Translations under genes and position numbers: made by a program | Shown: in pieces, positions 10,397-18,855 of the stretch | How positions within the stretch are numbered: position 1 is the stretch's first letter | How the letters are laid out: the number at the start of each line of letters is the position of its first letter | Notes under the pieces: model-generated | Told to the model about the DNA's origin: nothing | What the model saw: only the letters and a program-made list of their open reading frames with translations | Databases searched by the model: none | Origin: an uncultured Spartobacteria bacterium | Lineage (GTDB): Bacteria > Verrucomicrobiota > Verrucomicrobiia > Chthoniobacterales > Chthoniobacteraceae | Assembly (NCBI GenBank): GCA_903929475.1 | Contig: CAIYUV010000217.1 | Span: forward strand, 1-45,942 | DNA length: 45,942 bases | Reading direction: 5' to 3'

Positions 10397-11375
10397 GATC
10401 GTTCGACCTGCACAATGCGACGCCTTGAACGCACCCGGCAAGATCGTCCTTTATTTCATCGCCGTCTTTTTTCTCGGCGCACTCCTCGCTCCTCCACTCT
10501 TCTGGGGAGTGGAGAAATTGCGTCCTGCCGCCGAAAGGCACGACTGGCTGAGCTACCAGAATGAAAAGGACGGCTCGTGCGAGGCAAAGGGAGTGTGCGC
10601 ATTTCTGGACGCCGACTTCGCTAAAGTCTCCAATCGCGCCATTCTCCTCTCCGCTGTTTTTCTCCTTTGGCCATTGTTCAGAGTGCTTCGCATCCACAGC
10701 GTCGCAGAGCTTGGCTTGCAAAAAAACCCCCATCGCTGGCGCGACTTCGCCGTCGGCAGCGGAGTCTCTATCGCTGTAATGACCGTGCTGGCTCTCATTC
10801 TCTTGAAGCTCGATATTTACAAAATGAAAGCTCCCACGCCATGGAGCGGGTTAATTGGCATCGCGGCCAAGGGTGTCACCATTGGCATTGTGGAGGAATG
10901 GATGTTTCGCGGCGCAATTCTCGGATCATTCCGACGTGCGATGAGCGACCACGCCGCGCTCGCATGTGTCTCCGCGCTTTTTTCGATTCTCCATTTCATC
11001 AACCCTCCGCACACAGTGATTCAAAATGTCGGCTGGCTCAGCGGCTTTAACTTACTGCCGCATCGCTTTGAGAATTTCGCCAACCCGCTGCTCGTGCTTG
11101 GCGGCTTCACGACGCTGTTTTGTTTCGGATGGGTCTGCGGCTGGGCGGCGATCCGCACACGCGGACTCGCGCTTGGCATCGGTTTTCATGCTGGCATGGT
11201 GCTCGGAAAATTCGGATTCAACCGCCTTACAAAACGATCCAGGGACAGTCGTGATCTGCTCCCGTGGTTGGGGCAGGACATGACCGTCGGTCTCGTCGGA
11301 GTCGGCGTTGTCCTTCTCGTCGGTTTGCTGCTCTGGCTCTGGCTAAAAAAGACATGTCGTTCATCCAAGGCATAG
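10395..11375 (+). CDS. CPBP family intramembrane glutamic endopeptidase
   Basis: A 326-residue polytopic protein of the CPBP/Abi (CAAX protease, PF02517) family. The first catalytic motif is EEWMFRG at about 167-173, with E167, E168 and R172. The second is FSILHF with its histidine near residue 198. Hydrophobic helices occur from about 17 to the C-terminus, and the last helix ends in a Lys-rich tail. The ATG at 10395 is preferred over the in-frame TTG at 10389. Bacterial CPBP proteins have been linked to membrane-protein processing, bacteriocin immunity and phage defence; none of these is indicated here. The end overlaps the comF start by 22 bp. Confidence 0.85.
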   Translation: MIVRPAQCDALNAPGKIVLYFIAVFFLGALLAPPLFWGVEKLRPAAERHDWLSYQNEKDGSCEAKGVCAFLDADFAKVSNRAILLSAVFLLWPLFRVLRIHSVAELGLQKNPHRWRDFAVGSGVSIAVMTVLALILLKLDIYKMKAPTPWSGLIGIAAKGVTIGIVEEWMFRGAILGSFRRAMSDHAALACVSALFSILHFINPPHTVIQNVGWLSGFNLLPHRFENFANPLLVLGGFTTLFCFGWVCGWAAIRTRGLALGIGFHAGMVLGKFGFNRLTKRSRDSRDLLPWLGQDMTVGLVGVGVVLLVGLLLWLWLKKTCRSSKA

Positions 11376-12085
11376 GCCGTCTGTGGCGCGCAACGGGCAC
11401 GCTTTGCTTCCCGCCGCACTGTGCCGGCTGTCGCGCCGACACTTCGCGCGGCATCCATGTTTGTGAGCAGTGCACGGAAACCGCCGAGCGCCTCGTAGCG
11501 CCCTATTGCCAGCGATGCTCCAGCCCTTTCGACGGTGCGATTACCGATGCATTCACCTGCGCCAACTGCGCGGATCGCGATGTGCATTTTGAATGTGCCG
11601 TCGCGCCATATCGGAGTCGCGGTATCGTCCGCGAGTGCATCCACGCATTTAAATACAACAAAGCTCTCCACCTCCGCATCCAGCTAGCTGGATGGCTCTC
11701 GGAATCCCTCACCGATCCGCGCATCGCCTCACGTCTTGCCGACGCTTTTATCCCCGTCCCGCTTCATCACGTCCGTTTCCGAGAGCGCGAATTTAATCAA
11801 GCGGAGGAGCTCGCCCGCCTGCTCTCCAAACAGACCGGGACTCCCATGTGGAATGCCCTCAAGCGCATTCGCTACACCACCACGCAGACAAAATTGGACC
11901 GCTCTGAGCGAATGGAAAACTTGCACGGAGCCTTCCGGGTGCGACACAATGGCCGCGTGAAAGGTCGCCACCTCATCCTTGTGGACGATGTCTTCACCAC
12001 GGGTAGCACCGTGGAGGAGTGCAGCCGCGTGCTCATGCGCGCAGGCGCGGCCACCGTTCGTGTCATCACCGTCGCGCGCGGCTAA
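11354..12085 (+). CDS. comF: ComF family phosphoribosyltransferase-like protein
   Basis: A 243-residue ComF/GntX-type protein. The N-terminus has paired cysteines typical of the double zinc ribbon: C23/C26, C37/C40, C52/C55 and C69/C72. The C-terminal half is a type I phosphoribosyltransferase domain with the PRPP loop LVDDVFTTGST near 215. ComF is needed for DNA uptake in naturally competent bacteria, but homologues are also widespread in species not known to be competent. The ATG at 11354 starts directly before the first conserved residues. It overlaps the CPBP gene end by 22 bp, so the two are probably co-expressed. Confidence 0.9.
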   Translation: MSFIQGIGRLWRATGTLCFPPHCAGCRADTSRGIHVCEQCTETAERLVAPYCQRCSSPFDGAITDAFTCANCADRDVHFECAVAPYRSRGIVRECIHAFKYNKALHLRIQLAGWLSESLTDPRIASRLADAFIPVPLHHVRFREREFNQAEELARLLSKQTGTPMWNALKRIRYTTTQTKLDRSERMENLHGAFRVRHNGRVKGRHLILVDDVFTTGSTVEECSRVLMRAGAATVRVITVARG

Positions 12086-12160
12086 AAACAAACAACCACC
12101 AATGACTCATCAACAAGGCAACCCGACAGCAATTTCGAAAACCGCTGCCTGCTAACTCAA

Positions 12161-13024
12161 ATGAGCGATAAAGACATGGGAATCTTCAGCAAACCCGTAT
12201 TCACCTCCGAAAAGAAACGCGAACTCCCAACGGGGCTCTGGACCAAGTGCCCGGGCTGCGAGGAGATCATTCACAACCTCGAAATCGAGCGGAACACGCG
12301 CATCTGCCCAAAGTGCGAATACCACTTCACACTCAGCGCCGCCGAGCGAATCGAACTCATCATTGATGAGGGAACCTTCGTTGAACACGACGCCAATCTC
12401 ACATCGGTGGACACATTGAAATTCACCGGGCAGGCGAGCTACACCGACCGTCTGAAAAAATATCAAAAGGCGACCGGATTGAAGGACGCCGTCATCACCG
12501 GCCTCGGCGACATCGAAGGACAGAAAGTCAGCATCGCCGTGATGGACTTCGCATTTCTCGCCGCAACGATGGGCAGCGTCGTCGGTGAAAAAATCACGCG
12601 AGCCATCGAGCGCGCCACGGCAGAACGGATTCCCGTCATCATCATCAGTGCCAGCGGTGGCGCCCGGATGTATGAAGGAATGCTCTCGCTCATGCAGATG
12701 GCCAAAACCTGCGGGGCACTCGCACGCCACGGCGACGCAAAGCTCCCCTACATCTCCGTGCTCACCAATCCCACCACCGCAGGCGTGATGGCCAGCTACG
12801 CCAGCGTCGGCGACATCATCATCGCCGAGCCTAAGTGCATGATCGGTTTCGCAGGCCCGCGTGTCATTCGAGAAACCACACACCAGGAACTCCCGCCAAA
12901 TTTCCAGACCGCTGAATTCTGCATGGAGCACGGACTGCTCGATAAAATCGTCCATCGCAAAAAAATGAAGGAAACGCTCGCGGGGATGTTGAGCTACCTG
13001 AGTCCGGACAAGACGGGCAAATGA
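12161..13024 (+). CDS. accD: Acetyl-CoA carboxylase carboxyltransferase subunit beta
   Basis: A 287-residue subunit that, with AccA, transfers the carboxyl group from biotin to acetyl-CoA in the first step of fatty acid synthesis. The N-terminal zinc ribbon uses C30, C33, C49 and C52. The crotonase-fold core includes ISASGGARMYEG near 167 and the PTTAGVMASYASVGD stretch. It ends normally with a LAGMLSYLSP-like helix. A second in-frame ATG at 12176 (MGIFSKP) matches the start of many homologues and is an alternative. folC lies 34 bp downstream; accD-folC is a common gene pair in bacteria. Confidence 0.97.
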   Translation: MSDKDMGIFSKPVFTSEKKRELPTGLWTKCPGCEEIIHNLEIERNTRICPKCEYHFTLSAAERIELIIDEGTFVEHDANLTSVDTLKFTGQASYTDRLKKYQKATGLKDAVITGLGDIEGQKVSIAVMDFAFLAATMGSVVGEKITRAIERATAERIPVIIISASGGARMYEGMLSLMQMAKTCGALARHGDAKLPYISVLTNPTTAGVMASYASVGDIIIAEPKCMIGFAGPRVIRETTHQELPPNFQTAEFCMEHGLLDKIVHRKKMKETLAGMLSYLSPDKTGK

Positions 13025-13058
13025 CGAGAGCATTTCACCAGCCGTCAGTCGGTAGGCG

Positions 13059-14276
13059 ATGACTTACCAGGAGTCACTCGACTGGCTCTACAGTCTCCAA
13101 GTCCACGGCATTCAACTCGGACTGGAAAATATGCGCCGCCTTTGCGCCGCGCTCGGCATCGAGACAGAGTGCGGAGAAAAGCGGAAATTCATCCACGTAG
13201 CCGGCACCAACGGCAAAGGCTCCGTCTGCGCCATGCTCGCCGCAATTTTGTGCGCGGAGGGGAAACGCACCGGCCTCTACACCTCGCCGCATCTCATTCA
13301 TTTCCGCGAGCGAATCCGCCTCGGCGCAAACTGTATTCCCGACGAACACGTCGCCGAGGGACTCACGGAAATCCGCCGCTTCATCGAAAACTGGGACCAC
13401 TCCCCCACTTTCTTTGAAGTCACCACCGCCCTCGCCCTTGCATGGTTTCAGCGTCAGCGCGCCGAGTGGATCATTTTGGAAACCGGACTCGGCGGACGGC
13501 TCGACGCAACCAACGTCATCACACCCCTCGTCTCAGTCATCACTCCCATCGGGCTGGATCATACACAGCACCTCGGCCCTACACTCGCCCACGTGGCGCG
13601 CGAAAAAGCAGGCATCATCAAACGCCTCGTCCCCGTCCTCTCCGCGCCGCAGCAGGACGAAGCGGTTCACGTCCTTCGCGACGCAGCCAGCGAAATGGGC
13701 GCAACATTAAAATTCATCACCAGCCCCGTCGCCGAAAGCTGGCAGTTTGCACTCACAGGCACCCACCAGCGATGGAACGCCGCCCTTGCCTTCGCTGCAC
13801 TCGTGGCCGCAGGGCTGCGCCCGAATCCACGCACCGTCGCGCAGGCTCTCGCCAATACTGAATGGCCGGGACGCTTCCAGCGCATCGGCGAACGACTCAT
13901 CCTCGACGGCGCGCACAATCCCGCAGCCGCCGTGCAACTCGTTGCGACTTGGCGCGAGCAATTCGGCGACAAGCGCGCCACGCTCATCCTCGGAATCCTC
14001 GCTGACAAAGACGTGCCCGGCACCATCCAGCCGTTGCTCTCCATCGCAGCGCGTGTCTATTGCGTGCCGGTAAAAAATCCGCGCAGCCTCGCAGCCGCGA
14101 CGCTGTCCGAGCAGGTCGCCAGACTTTCCCCGGAAACCGTCTGCACCGTTTTCGCCGATGCCGCCGCGGCCATCGCTGCTACTGAACAACACAACGAACC
14201 CGTCCTCGTCGCCGGCTCGCTTTTCCTCATCGGCGAAATTCTTTCTCCCGACGCGCAAGAAACGAGCGCGCAATAA
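13059..14276 (+). CDS. folC: Bifunctional folylpolyglutamate synthase / dihydrofolate synthase
   Basis: A 405-residue Mur-ligase-family enzyme that adds glutamate to dihydropteroate or folates in the cytoplasm. The P-loop GTNGKGSV is at 49-56. The ILETGLGGRLDATN signature is at about 138-151, and GLDHTQHLGPT with its metal-binding histidine follows near 165. The C-terminal Mur-ligase domain contains LDGAHNPAA near 283. Length is typical. It follows accD by 34 bp and precedes an aminotransferase by 18 bp, in one orientation. Confidence 0.96.
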   Translation: MTYQESLDWLYSLQVHGIQLGLENMRRLCAALGIETECGEKRKFIHVAGTNGKGSVCAMLAAILCAEGKRTGLYTSPHLIHFRERIRLGANCIPDEHVAEGLTEIRRFIENWDHSPTFFEVTTALALAWFQRQRAEWIILETGLGGRLDATNVITPLVSVITPIGLDHTQHLGPTLAHVAREKAGIIKRLVPVLSAPQQDEAVHVLRDAASEMGATLKFITSPVAESWQFALTGTHQRWNAALAFAALVAAGLRPNPRTVAQALANTEWPGRFQRIGERLILDGAHNPAAAVQLVATWREQFGDKRATLILGILADKDVPGTIQPLLSIAARVYCVPVKNPRSLAAATLSEQVARLSPETVCTVFADAAAAIAATEQHNEPVLVAGSLFLIGEILSPDAQETSAQ

Positions 14277-14294
14277 CTCATCCCTATTTAACGC

Positions 14295-15452
14295 ATGACT
14301 GAACCCTACACATTTCACGCCGCAGGACGCCTCGTGGATTTCATGCGACAGGCCAGCGAGCCGGGCCTCATCAATCTCGCCGCAGGCATCCCGTCGCCCG
14401 AGTCGCTGCCATCGCGGGAGCTTGCTACCGCTTTTCAAAAAGCGTTTGCCGACGATGGCGACAACCTTTTTGCCTACCATCATCCCGATGGAGATCATCG
14501 TCTGCGGGAATTGCTCGCAGAGCGAATGACGCGCAACAGCGCCAGCGTGCAGGCAAAGGACATCCTCACCGTCACCGGCTGCCAGCAGGCGCTTCAGCTC
14601 ATGCTCAGCGTGCTGATAAAACCCGGTGACATCGTCGCGTGTCAGGTGCCGATTTACTACGCGATGCTCGAACTGATCAGTGCCGCCGGGGCGCGAATCC
14701 TTCCGCTGCCCGAGCGAAACGGCGACGGCATTGATATCGCCGAGACCGTCGCGCTTCTCGAACGCTGGCAGCCCAAATGTCTGTTCGTATGCACCACGCT
14801 CTCGAACCCCACTGGCTCCACGATGCCCGAAGCCAGCCGCGCGCAACTCGTCTCCGAGTGTCGCCGCCTTGGAGTGCGCATTATTGAAGATGACATCTAC
14901 GCGGAACTCGCCGACACCGGCGCACCGAAACCCATGCGATCCTATGACGACGGCACTACGGTCAGCTACGTCACCAGTTTTTCCAAAACTGTTTCGCCCG
15001 GACTGCGCGCGGGCTACTGCGTGCCGGGCACCATTTTCGAACAGGCCGCGACGCTCAAGTGCCAGCAGGACATGCACAGCTCCGTCGTCAGCGAATCGAT
15101 CCTCCGTGCATTCATCGAAGCGGGTGAACTCGATCCGCACCTCGCACGCATCCGCGAGCGCAATTTTCGCCGCCGTAAAATCGCGACAAACACCATCACA
15201 AAAGCATTTCCCGACGGTTCAAAAATCTGGCCCGTCAAAGGCGGCTATATGCTGTGGGTGGAATTGCCATCGCTCGTGGACATGGCCAGCATCCGTGACT
15301 CGGCGCGAAAAGAAGGCGTCGTCTTCGCGGGAGGCCGCGTCTTTTTTCCCGACGAGCCGGACGCGAGCTATCTGCGCTTGAACACTGCAAAGGCGAACGA
15401 AATTGAACTTGTGCGCGGTCTCGAAATACTCGGCGCGGCGTGCGGCGCGTAA
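14295..15452 (+). CDS. PLP-dependent class I/II aminotransferase (2-aminoadipate aminotransferase-like)
   Basis: A 385-residue fold-type I aminotransferase. The PLP lysine is K231 in SFSKTVSPGLRAGYC, a form typical of MocR-type aminotransferase domains and LysN-like enzymes. The cofactor loop (TGCQQALQL, about 95-103), the Asn/Pro region TLSNPTG near 172 and the DDIYAEL motif near 200 are all present. There is no N-terminal GntR DNA-binding domain, so it is an enzyme and not a MocR regulator. The substrate cannot be told from sequence alone. Starts 18 bp after folC. Confidence 0.92.
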   Translation: MTEPYTFHAAGRLVDFMRQASEPGLINLAAGIPSPESLPSRELATAFQKAFADDGDNLFAYHHPDGDHRLRELLAERMTRNSASVQAKDILTVTGCQQALQLMLSVLIKPGDIVACQVPIYYAMLELISAAGARILPLPERNGDGIDIAETVALLERWQPKCLFVCTTLSNPTGSTMPEASRAQLVSECRRLGVRIIEDDIYAELADTGAPKPMRSYDDGTTVSYVTSFSKTVSPGLRAGYCVPGTIFEQAATLKCQQDMHSSVVSESILRAFIEAGELDPHLARIRERNFRRRKIATNTITKAFPDGSKIWPVKGGYMLWVELPSLVDMASIRDSARKEGVVFAGGRVFFPDEPDASYLRLNTAKANEIELVRGLEILGAACGA

Positions 15453-15574
15453 AATTCGTTGCGAAAAATGCTCGACTCTCTTCGCGCTGATTTGGTCAAT
15501 CCACGCGACAGCCGCCGCAAACACTGCGAAGTTCGCTTTGTTCGAGCGCGGATAACTTCAAACCGATTCACACC

Positions 15575-15667
15575 ATGGCCAAAGGCAACAACAGTCACCG
15601 CAAAGAAGTCAAAAAGCCCAAGAAGGAAAAACCAAAAGCCGCGCCTCCCGGACGCCCGCGCCAGTAA
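15575..15667 (+). CDS. Thirty-residue basic peptide (MAKGNNSHRKE...)
   Basis: A very short frame in the 288-bp gap between the aminotransferase and the ThuA gene. It encodes 30 residues: a MAKGNN start, a Lys-rich middle (KEVKKPKKEKPK) and a Pro-rich end (APPGRPRQ). I recall very short proteins with this MAKGNN...KKPKK pattern in many bacterial genomes, which is why I list it; that is memory and not a search result. There is no signal peptide or metal motif. The basic composition would suit nucleic-acid binding, but this is a guess. Confidence 0.6.
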   Translation: MAKGNNSHRKEVKKPKKEKPKAAPPGRPRQ

Positions 15668-15740
15668 TCGCACTCGGGCGCGCTGAATTCCCCTCACAAT
15701 CTTCTTTTCACATGGCCGTGGATTTCTACGGTCACGATTT

Positions 15741-16667
15741 ATGCTGAAAAAATTCGCCCTCTCCGTCTGCGCCATCACCCTTCTGCTCGCTCCGCATGGT
15801 TCCGCTGCGGATGCGACGCCGAAGAAAATCCTCTTCTTCACCAAGTCGAGCGGCTTTGAGCACTCCGTCATTACGTGGAAAAACGGCAGGCCGAGCCACG
15901 CGGAGAAAGTGCTGACGGAACTCGGCACGAAGAACGGCTGGGAGTTCACATTCTCCAAGGACGGATCGAAATTCGGTAAAGACTACCTAGGTCAATTCGA
16001 CGCTGTCTTTTTCTACACCACGGGCGACCTCTGCACGCCCGGCAATGACAAGGAACCGCCGATGACACCGGAGGGAAAGCAGGCACTTTTTGACTACGTG
16101 CGCGCCGGCCACGGCTTCCTCGGCACGCACTCGGCGAGCGATACTTTTCACACGGACAACGAGGACAAAAAGGGGCCCGAGCGCTACCTCAACCACGGCG
16201 AGAAGGCCGACCCCTACGTGCGTTTCCTTGGCGGTGAATTCATCAAACACGACTCTCAGCAGGTCGCGAAAAACACGGTGCCCGATCCGAAATTTCCCGG
16301 CTTCGAAAAAGTCGGCGCGGAATACAGCCTCATGGAAGAATGGTATTCGCTGAAGGACTTCAACCCCGACATCCACGTGCTCAGCGTCATTGATGCACCG
16401 GCGATGAAAGGCCCCGATTACGTGCGCCCGCCCTATCCGACGACATGGGCACGCAAGGAAGGACAAGGCCGCGTGTGGTTCACCGCGATGGGACACCGCG
16501 AGGAAACTTGGACGAACCCCATGTTTCAGGACATCCTCACCGGCGGCATCAAATGGGCGCTCGGCGAGGTGAAAGCGGAGGTGCCACCGAACCTGAAAGA
16601 GACTGCACCGGAGGCGATGACCAATCCCGCATTTCGCGGCAAGCCCGCAGAGCAAGCGCCGAAATAA
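15741..16667 (+). CDS. Secreted ThuA domain-containing protein
   Basis: A 308-residue protein with a standard Sec signal peptide (basic start, hydrophobic core to about residue 18, likely cleavage after GSAA near 24). A ThuA-like domain (PF06283) follows: KILFFTKSSGFEH at about 30, YTTGDLC near 93, the glycine-rich HGFLGTHSASDTF near 129, and GRVWFTAMGHREETW near 245. ThuA domains resemble class I glutamine amidotransferases. In PVC bacteria they commonly occur with secreted dehydrogenases in sugar breakdown, but the reaction is mostly uncharacterised. The gene ends only 6 bp from the convergent htrA end, and I see no terminator between them. Confidence 0.9.
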   Translation: MLKKFALSVCAITLLLAPHGSAADATPKKILFFTKSSGFEHSVITWKNGRPSHAEKVLTELGTKNGWEFTFSKDGSKFGKDYLGQFDAVFFYTTGDLCTPGNDKEPPMTPEGKQALFDYVRAGHGFLGTHSASDTFHTDNEDKKGPERYLNHGEKADPYVRFLGGEFIKHDSQQVAKNTVPDPKFPGFEKVGAEYSLMEEWYSLKDFNPDIHVLSVIDAPAMKGPDYVRPPYPTTWARKEGQGRVWFTAMGHREETWTNPMFQDILTGGIKWALGEVKAEVPPNLKETAPEAMTNPAFRGKPAEQAPK

Positions 16668-16673
16668 CGCGGC

Positions 16674-18188
16674 TCAGTTCTCTTTCTTCTCCTCGATCAC
16701 CACGAAGCGCGTTGCGCCGTGGCTGTTCACGCGGATGCGCACGCTGGTTTTGTGCTTCACTTCCTCGCTCAACTTCACAGCGGCGTCTGAGTCCTTCACG
16801 GGTTTGCCGTCAATTTCCACGACCACGTCGCCCACTTTCACATCGGTTTCAGCAGTCGCGGAGTCGGGATTGATCGCCGTGATGATTGCGCCCTTCACAT
16901 CCTCCGGGATTCCGAATTGCTTCCGCATCTCCGGCTTGATGTCGCCCACCGTCACGCCATCGAGAACGTCCGGCGCTTTGTCATCCAGCTTTTGAGGCTC
17001 CAAAGGGGCTCCATTTTTAGCAAAAGTCCCGGGCCTCTCCGCAAGCGTGAGCGTCAGGCGCTTCTCTTCGCCGTTACGGAAAATTTTCAGATCCACCTTC
17101 GTGCCCGGCGCCATGTTGGCGATGGTGTTGCGGAACTCCGCGATGGCCGTCGCTTTCTGGCCGTTAAACTCCACGATCACATCGCCGCTTTTCACTCCGC
17201 CCTTTTCCGCGCCACCGCCCGGCACGACTTCCGCAACGAGAATGCCCTCCTTGCCCGGCGCCTTGAATTCCTTCGCCAGCTTCTCATCGAGTTCCTGCAT
17301 CTGGATGCCGAGGAAGCCGCGCTGCACCTTGCCAAATTTAATCAAACTCTCCATCGCCGTGCGCGCTTGATTCGCCGGAACCGAAAAACCGATTCCCATG
17401 TTTCCGCCGCTGCGCGAATAAATCGCCGTGTTGATTCCGACGAGCCGTCCCTCCGTGTCCACCAGCGCGCCGCCCGAGTTGCCGGGGTTAATCGAAGCAT
17501 CCGTCTGGATGAAATTCCCGAACTCCGAAATTCCCGTCTCATTGCGACCGAGCGCCGACACGATTCCCTGCGTCACGCTCTGGCGCAGCGCAAACGGCGC
17601 ACCAATCGCCAGCACCTTGTCCCCCACTTTGATCTTCTCGCTGTCCGCAAAAGTAATCGCCTTCAGATCCTTCGCCTCCACTTTAATCACCGCGATGTCG
17701 CTGCCGGGATCCGTGCCGATGCGCTTCGCCTTAAACTCCGTCTTCCCATCCGCCAGCGTCACTACCAACTCATCCGCCTGCTCCACTACGTGGTTGTTCG
17801 TGAGGATATAGCCGTCCGCGCTTACGATGACCCCGCTGCCCATCCCCACCGGCACCGTCTTCTTGCGCCCCGGCTTTCCATCGTTCTTCTTTGCCGAGCC
17901 GTCGTCCTCCGGGATGCCGAAGAAGCGGCGGAAAAACGGATCATCCGAAAACGGATTCTGCTGCTGCCCGCGAGCGCCGAGGAGCACCTGCTTGTTCACG
18001 GAAATCGTCACCACGCTCGGCGCCACCTTGTCCACGATTGGCGCATAGCTGTTGTCCGCATTCCGCACCAGCGCCTTGTCGTCCACCTTGATCTCCGGGA
18101 ACTTGTTTTCTGCAAAAGCCCCGGCGGCAAAAGCGAGCGGTGCAAACAGTGCGATGGCAAACGTGCGAGTGAGGATGTGTGTATTCAT
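16674..18188 (-). CDS. degP: Periplasmic serine protease, Do/DegP/HtrA family
   Basis: A 504-residue envelope-stress protease/chaperone. An N-terminal signal peptide ends near residue 26 (AGAFA). The trypsin-like domain carries the full catalytic triad: H133 (TNNHVV), D164 (SDIAV) and S238 (GNSGGA). Two PDZ domains follow, the first at about 275-370 (GFLGIQMQEL onward) and the second at about 405-500. An LA-loop insert rich in Gly, Lys and Arg lies at about 91-115. I chose the ATG at 18188, where the signal peptide begins, and not the in-frame upstream codon at 18215. A long upstream region (18189-18527) could hold its promoter. Confidence 0.95.
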   Translation of the reverse strand: MNTHILTRTFAIALFAPLAFAAGAFAENKFPEIKVDDKALVRNADNSYAPIVDKVAPSVVTISVNKQVLLGARGQQQNPFSDDPFFRRFFGIPEDDGSAKKNDGKPGRKKTVPVGMGSGVIVSADGYILTNNHVVEQADELVVTLADGKTEFKAKRIGTDPGSDIAVIKVEAKDLKAITFADSEKIKVGDKVLAIGAPFALRQSVTQGIVSALGRNETGISEFGNFIQTDASINPGNSGGALVDTEGRLVGINTAIYSRSGGNMGIGFSVPANQARTAMESLIKFGKVQRGFLGIQMQELDEKLAKEFKAPGKEGILVAEVVPGGGAEKGGVKSGDVIVEFNGQKATAIAEFRNTIANMAPGTKVDLKIFRNGEEKRLTLTLAERPGTFAKNGAPLEPQKLDDKAPDVLDGVTVGDIKPEMRKQFGIPEDVKGAIITAINPDSATAETDVKVGDVVVEIDGKPVKDSDAAVKLSEEVKHKTSVRIRVNSHGATRFVVIEEKKEN

Positions 18189-18527
18189 AAAGTGAGTGGT
18201 TTTTGTGACAAACAAAGCCGCACTCCGTTCAATGTCAGATTCCCGCCCAAACGCACGCGCTTAAAACAGCCCTCACTCGAATTGTAATAGACCGCCTGAG
18301 GGGTGAATGGCGGCGATGTTCGCTTCGCAGCCTCATGCGTTCCTGTTTTTAACAGCCTTTTCATTTGCACACGCGACGGGGGCGTGAAAATTGACGCCAT
18401 GAATACACAGCCATATTCATCGAGGCCCCGCTGGGGCAGGCTTTGGCGCTGAGGAAGTGACAGCTTCATCGGCGGAGGCGGGAGCTTGGGGCTGGGAGGC
18501 GGGTTTCCCGGTGGAAAATACGGGCGC
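18189..18527. other. Intergenic region upstream of degP, no gene seen
   Basis: About 340 bp between the degP start and the first 21-bp array cassette. I see no convincing coding frame, RNA gene or hairpin terminator. Because degP is read leftwards from 18188, its promoter should lie here, but I could not assign -35 and -10 elements with any certainty. Confidence 0.4.
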
Positions 18528-18791
18528 TTCAGAGAAAATGGCAGGTTTCTCCCTGTTTTCCGCAGTTGCATCGCTGTCTTCCGCAATTGCGTCGCTGTCT
18601 TCCGCAATTGCGTCGGTGTCTTCCGCAATTGCGTCGCTGTCTTCCGCAGTTGCGTCGGTGTCTTCCGCAGTTGCGTCGGTGTCTTCCGCAGTTGCGTCGG
18701 TGTCTTCCGCAGTTGCGTCCGAGGCGGAGACAAGTCCCTCCCGACGGAGGGAGATGATGGCTTTTTGCGAAACGAGCGCTTTGCGCCGGTG
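18528..18791 (-). repeat. Array cassette 1: eight 21-bp tandem repeats with flanks shared with cassette 2
   Basis: Eight contiguous 21-bp units fill 18556-18723. Units 2-4 contain the perfect palindrome CGCAATTGCG; the other five carry a one-base change (CGCAGTTGCG). The last unit diverges at its end. Inside the array the only other regular variation is G/C at one position. The unit has no stop codon in any of six frames, so long open frames on both strands here are not evidence of coding. Flanks 18760-18791 and 18528-18558, read on the minus strand, resemble the flanks of the array at 45514-45702. The minus strand is given as the orientation that matches cassette 2. The FN3-like gene starts 65 bp beyond the cassette on the other strand. 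Confidence 0.85.
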
Positions 18792-18855
18792 GGGGCTGGG
18801 TTTCCCGGCTCCCTGCGGCCCCTTCGAGAAAAACAAAACATAAACACACAAACAC

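Noticed and set aside
15575-15667. The 30-residue basic peptide as a Pup-like modifier for the Dop enzyme
   Set aside because: It ends in Arg-Gln, not Gly-Gly-Gln/Glu, has a different composition from Pup and lies 15 kb away.
18556-18723. CRISPR array
   Set aside because: The repeats are directly contiguous with no spacers, and there are no cas genes in the window. The same applies to the array at 45514-45702.
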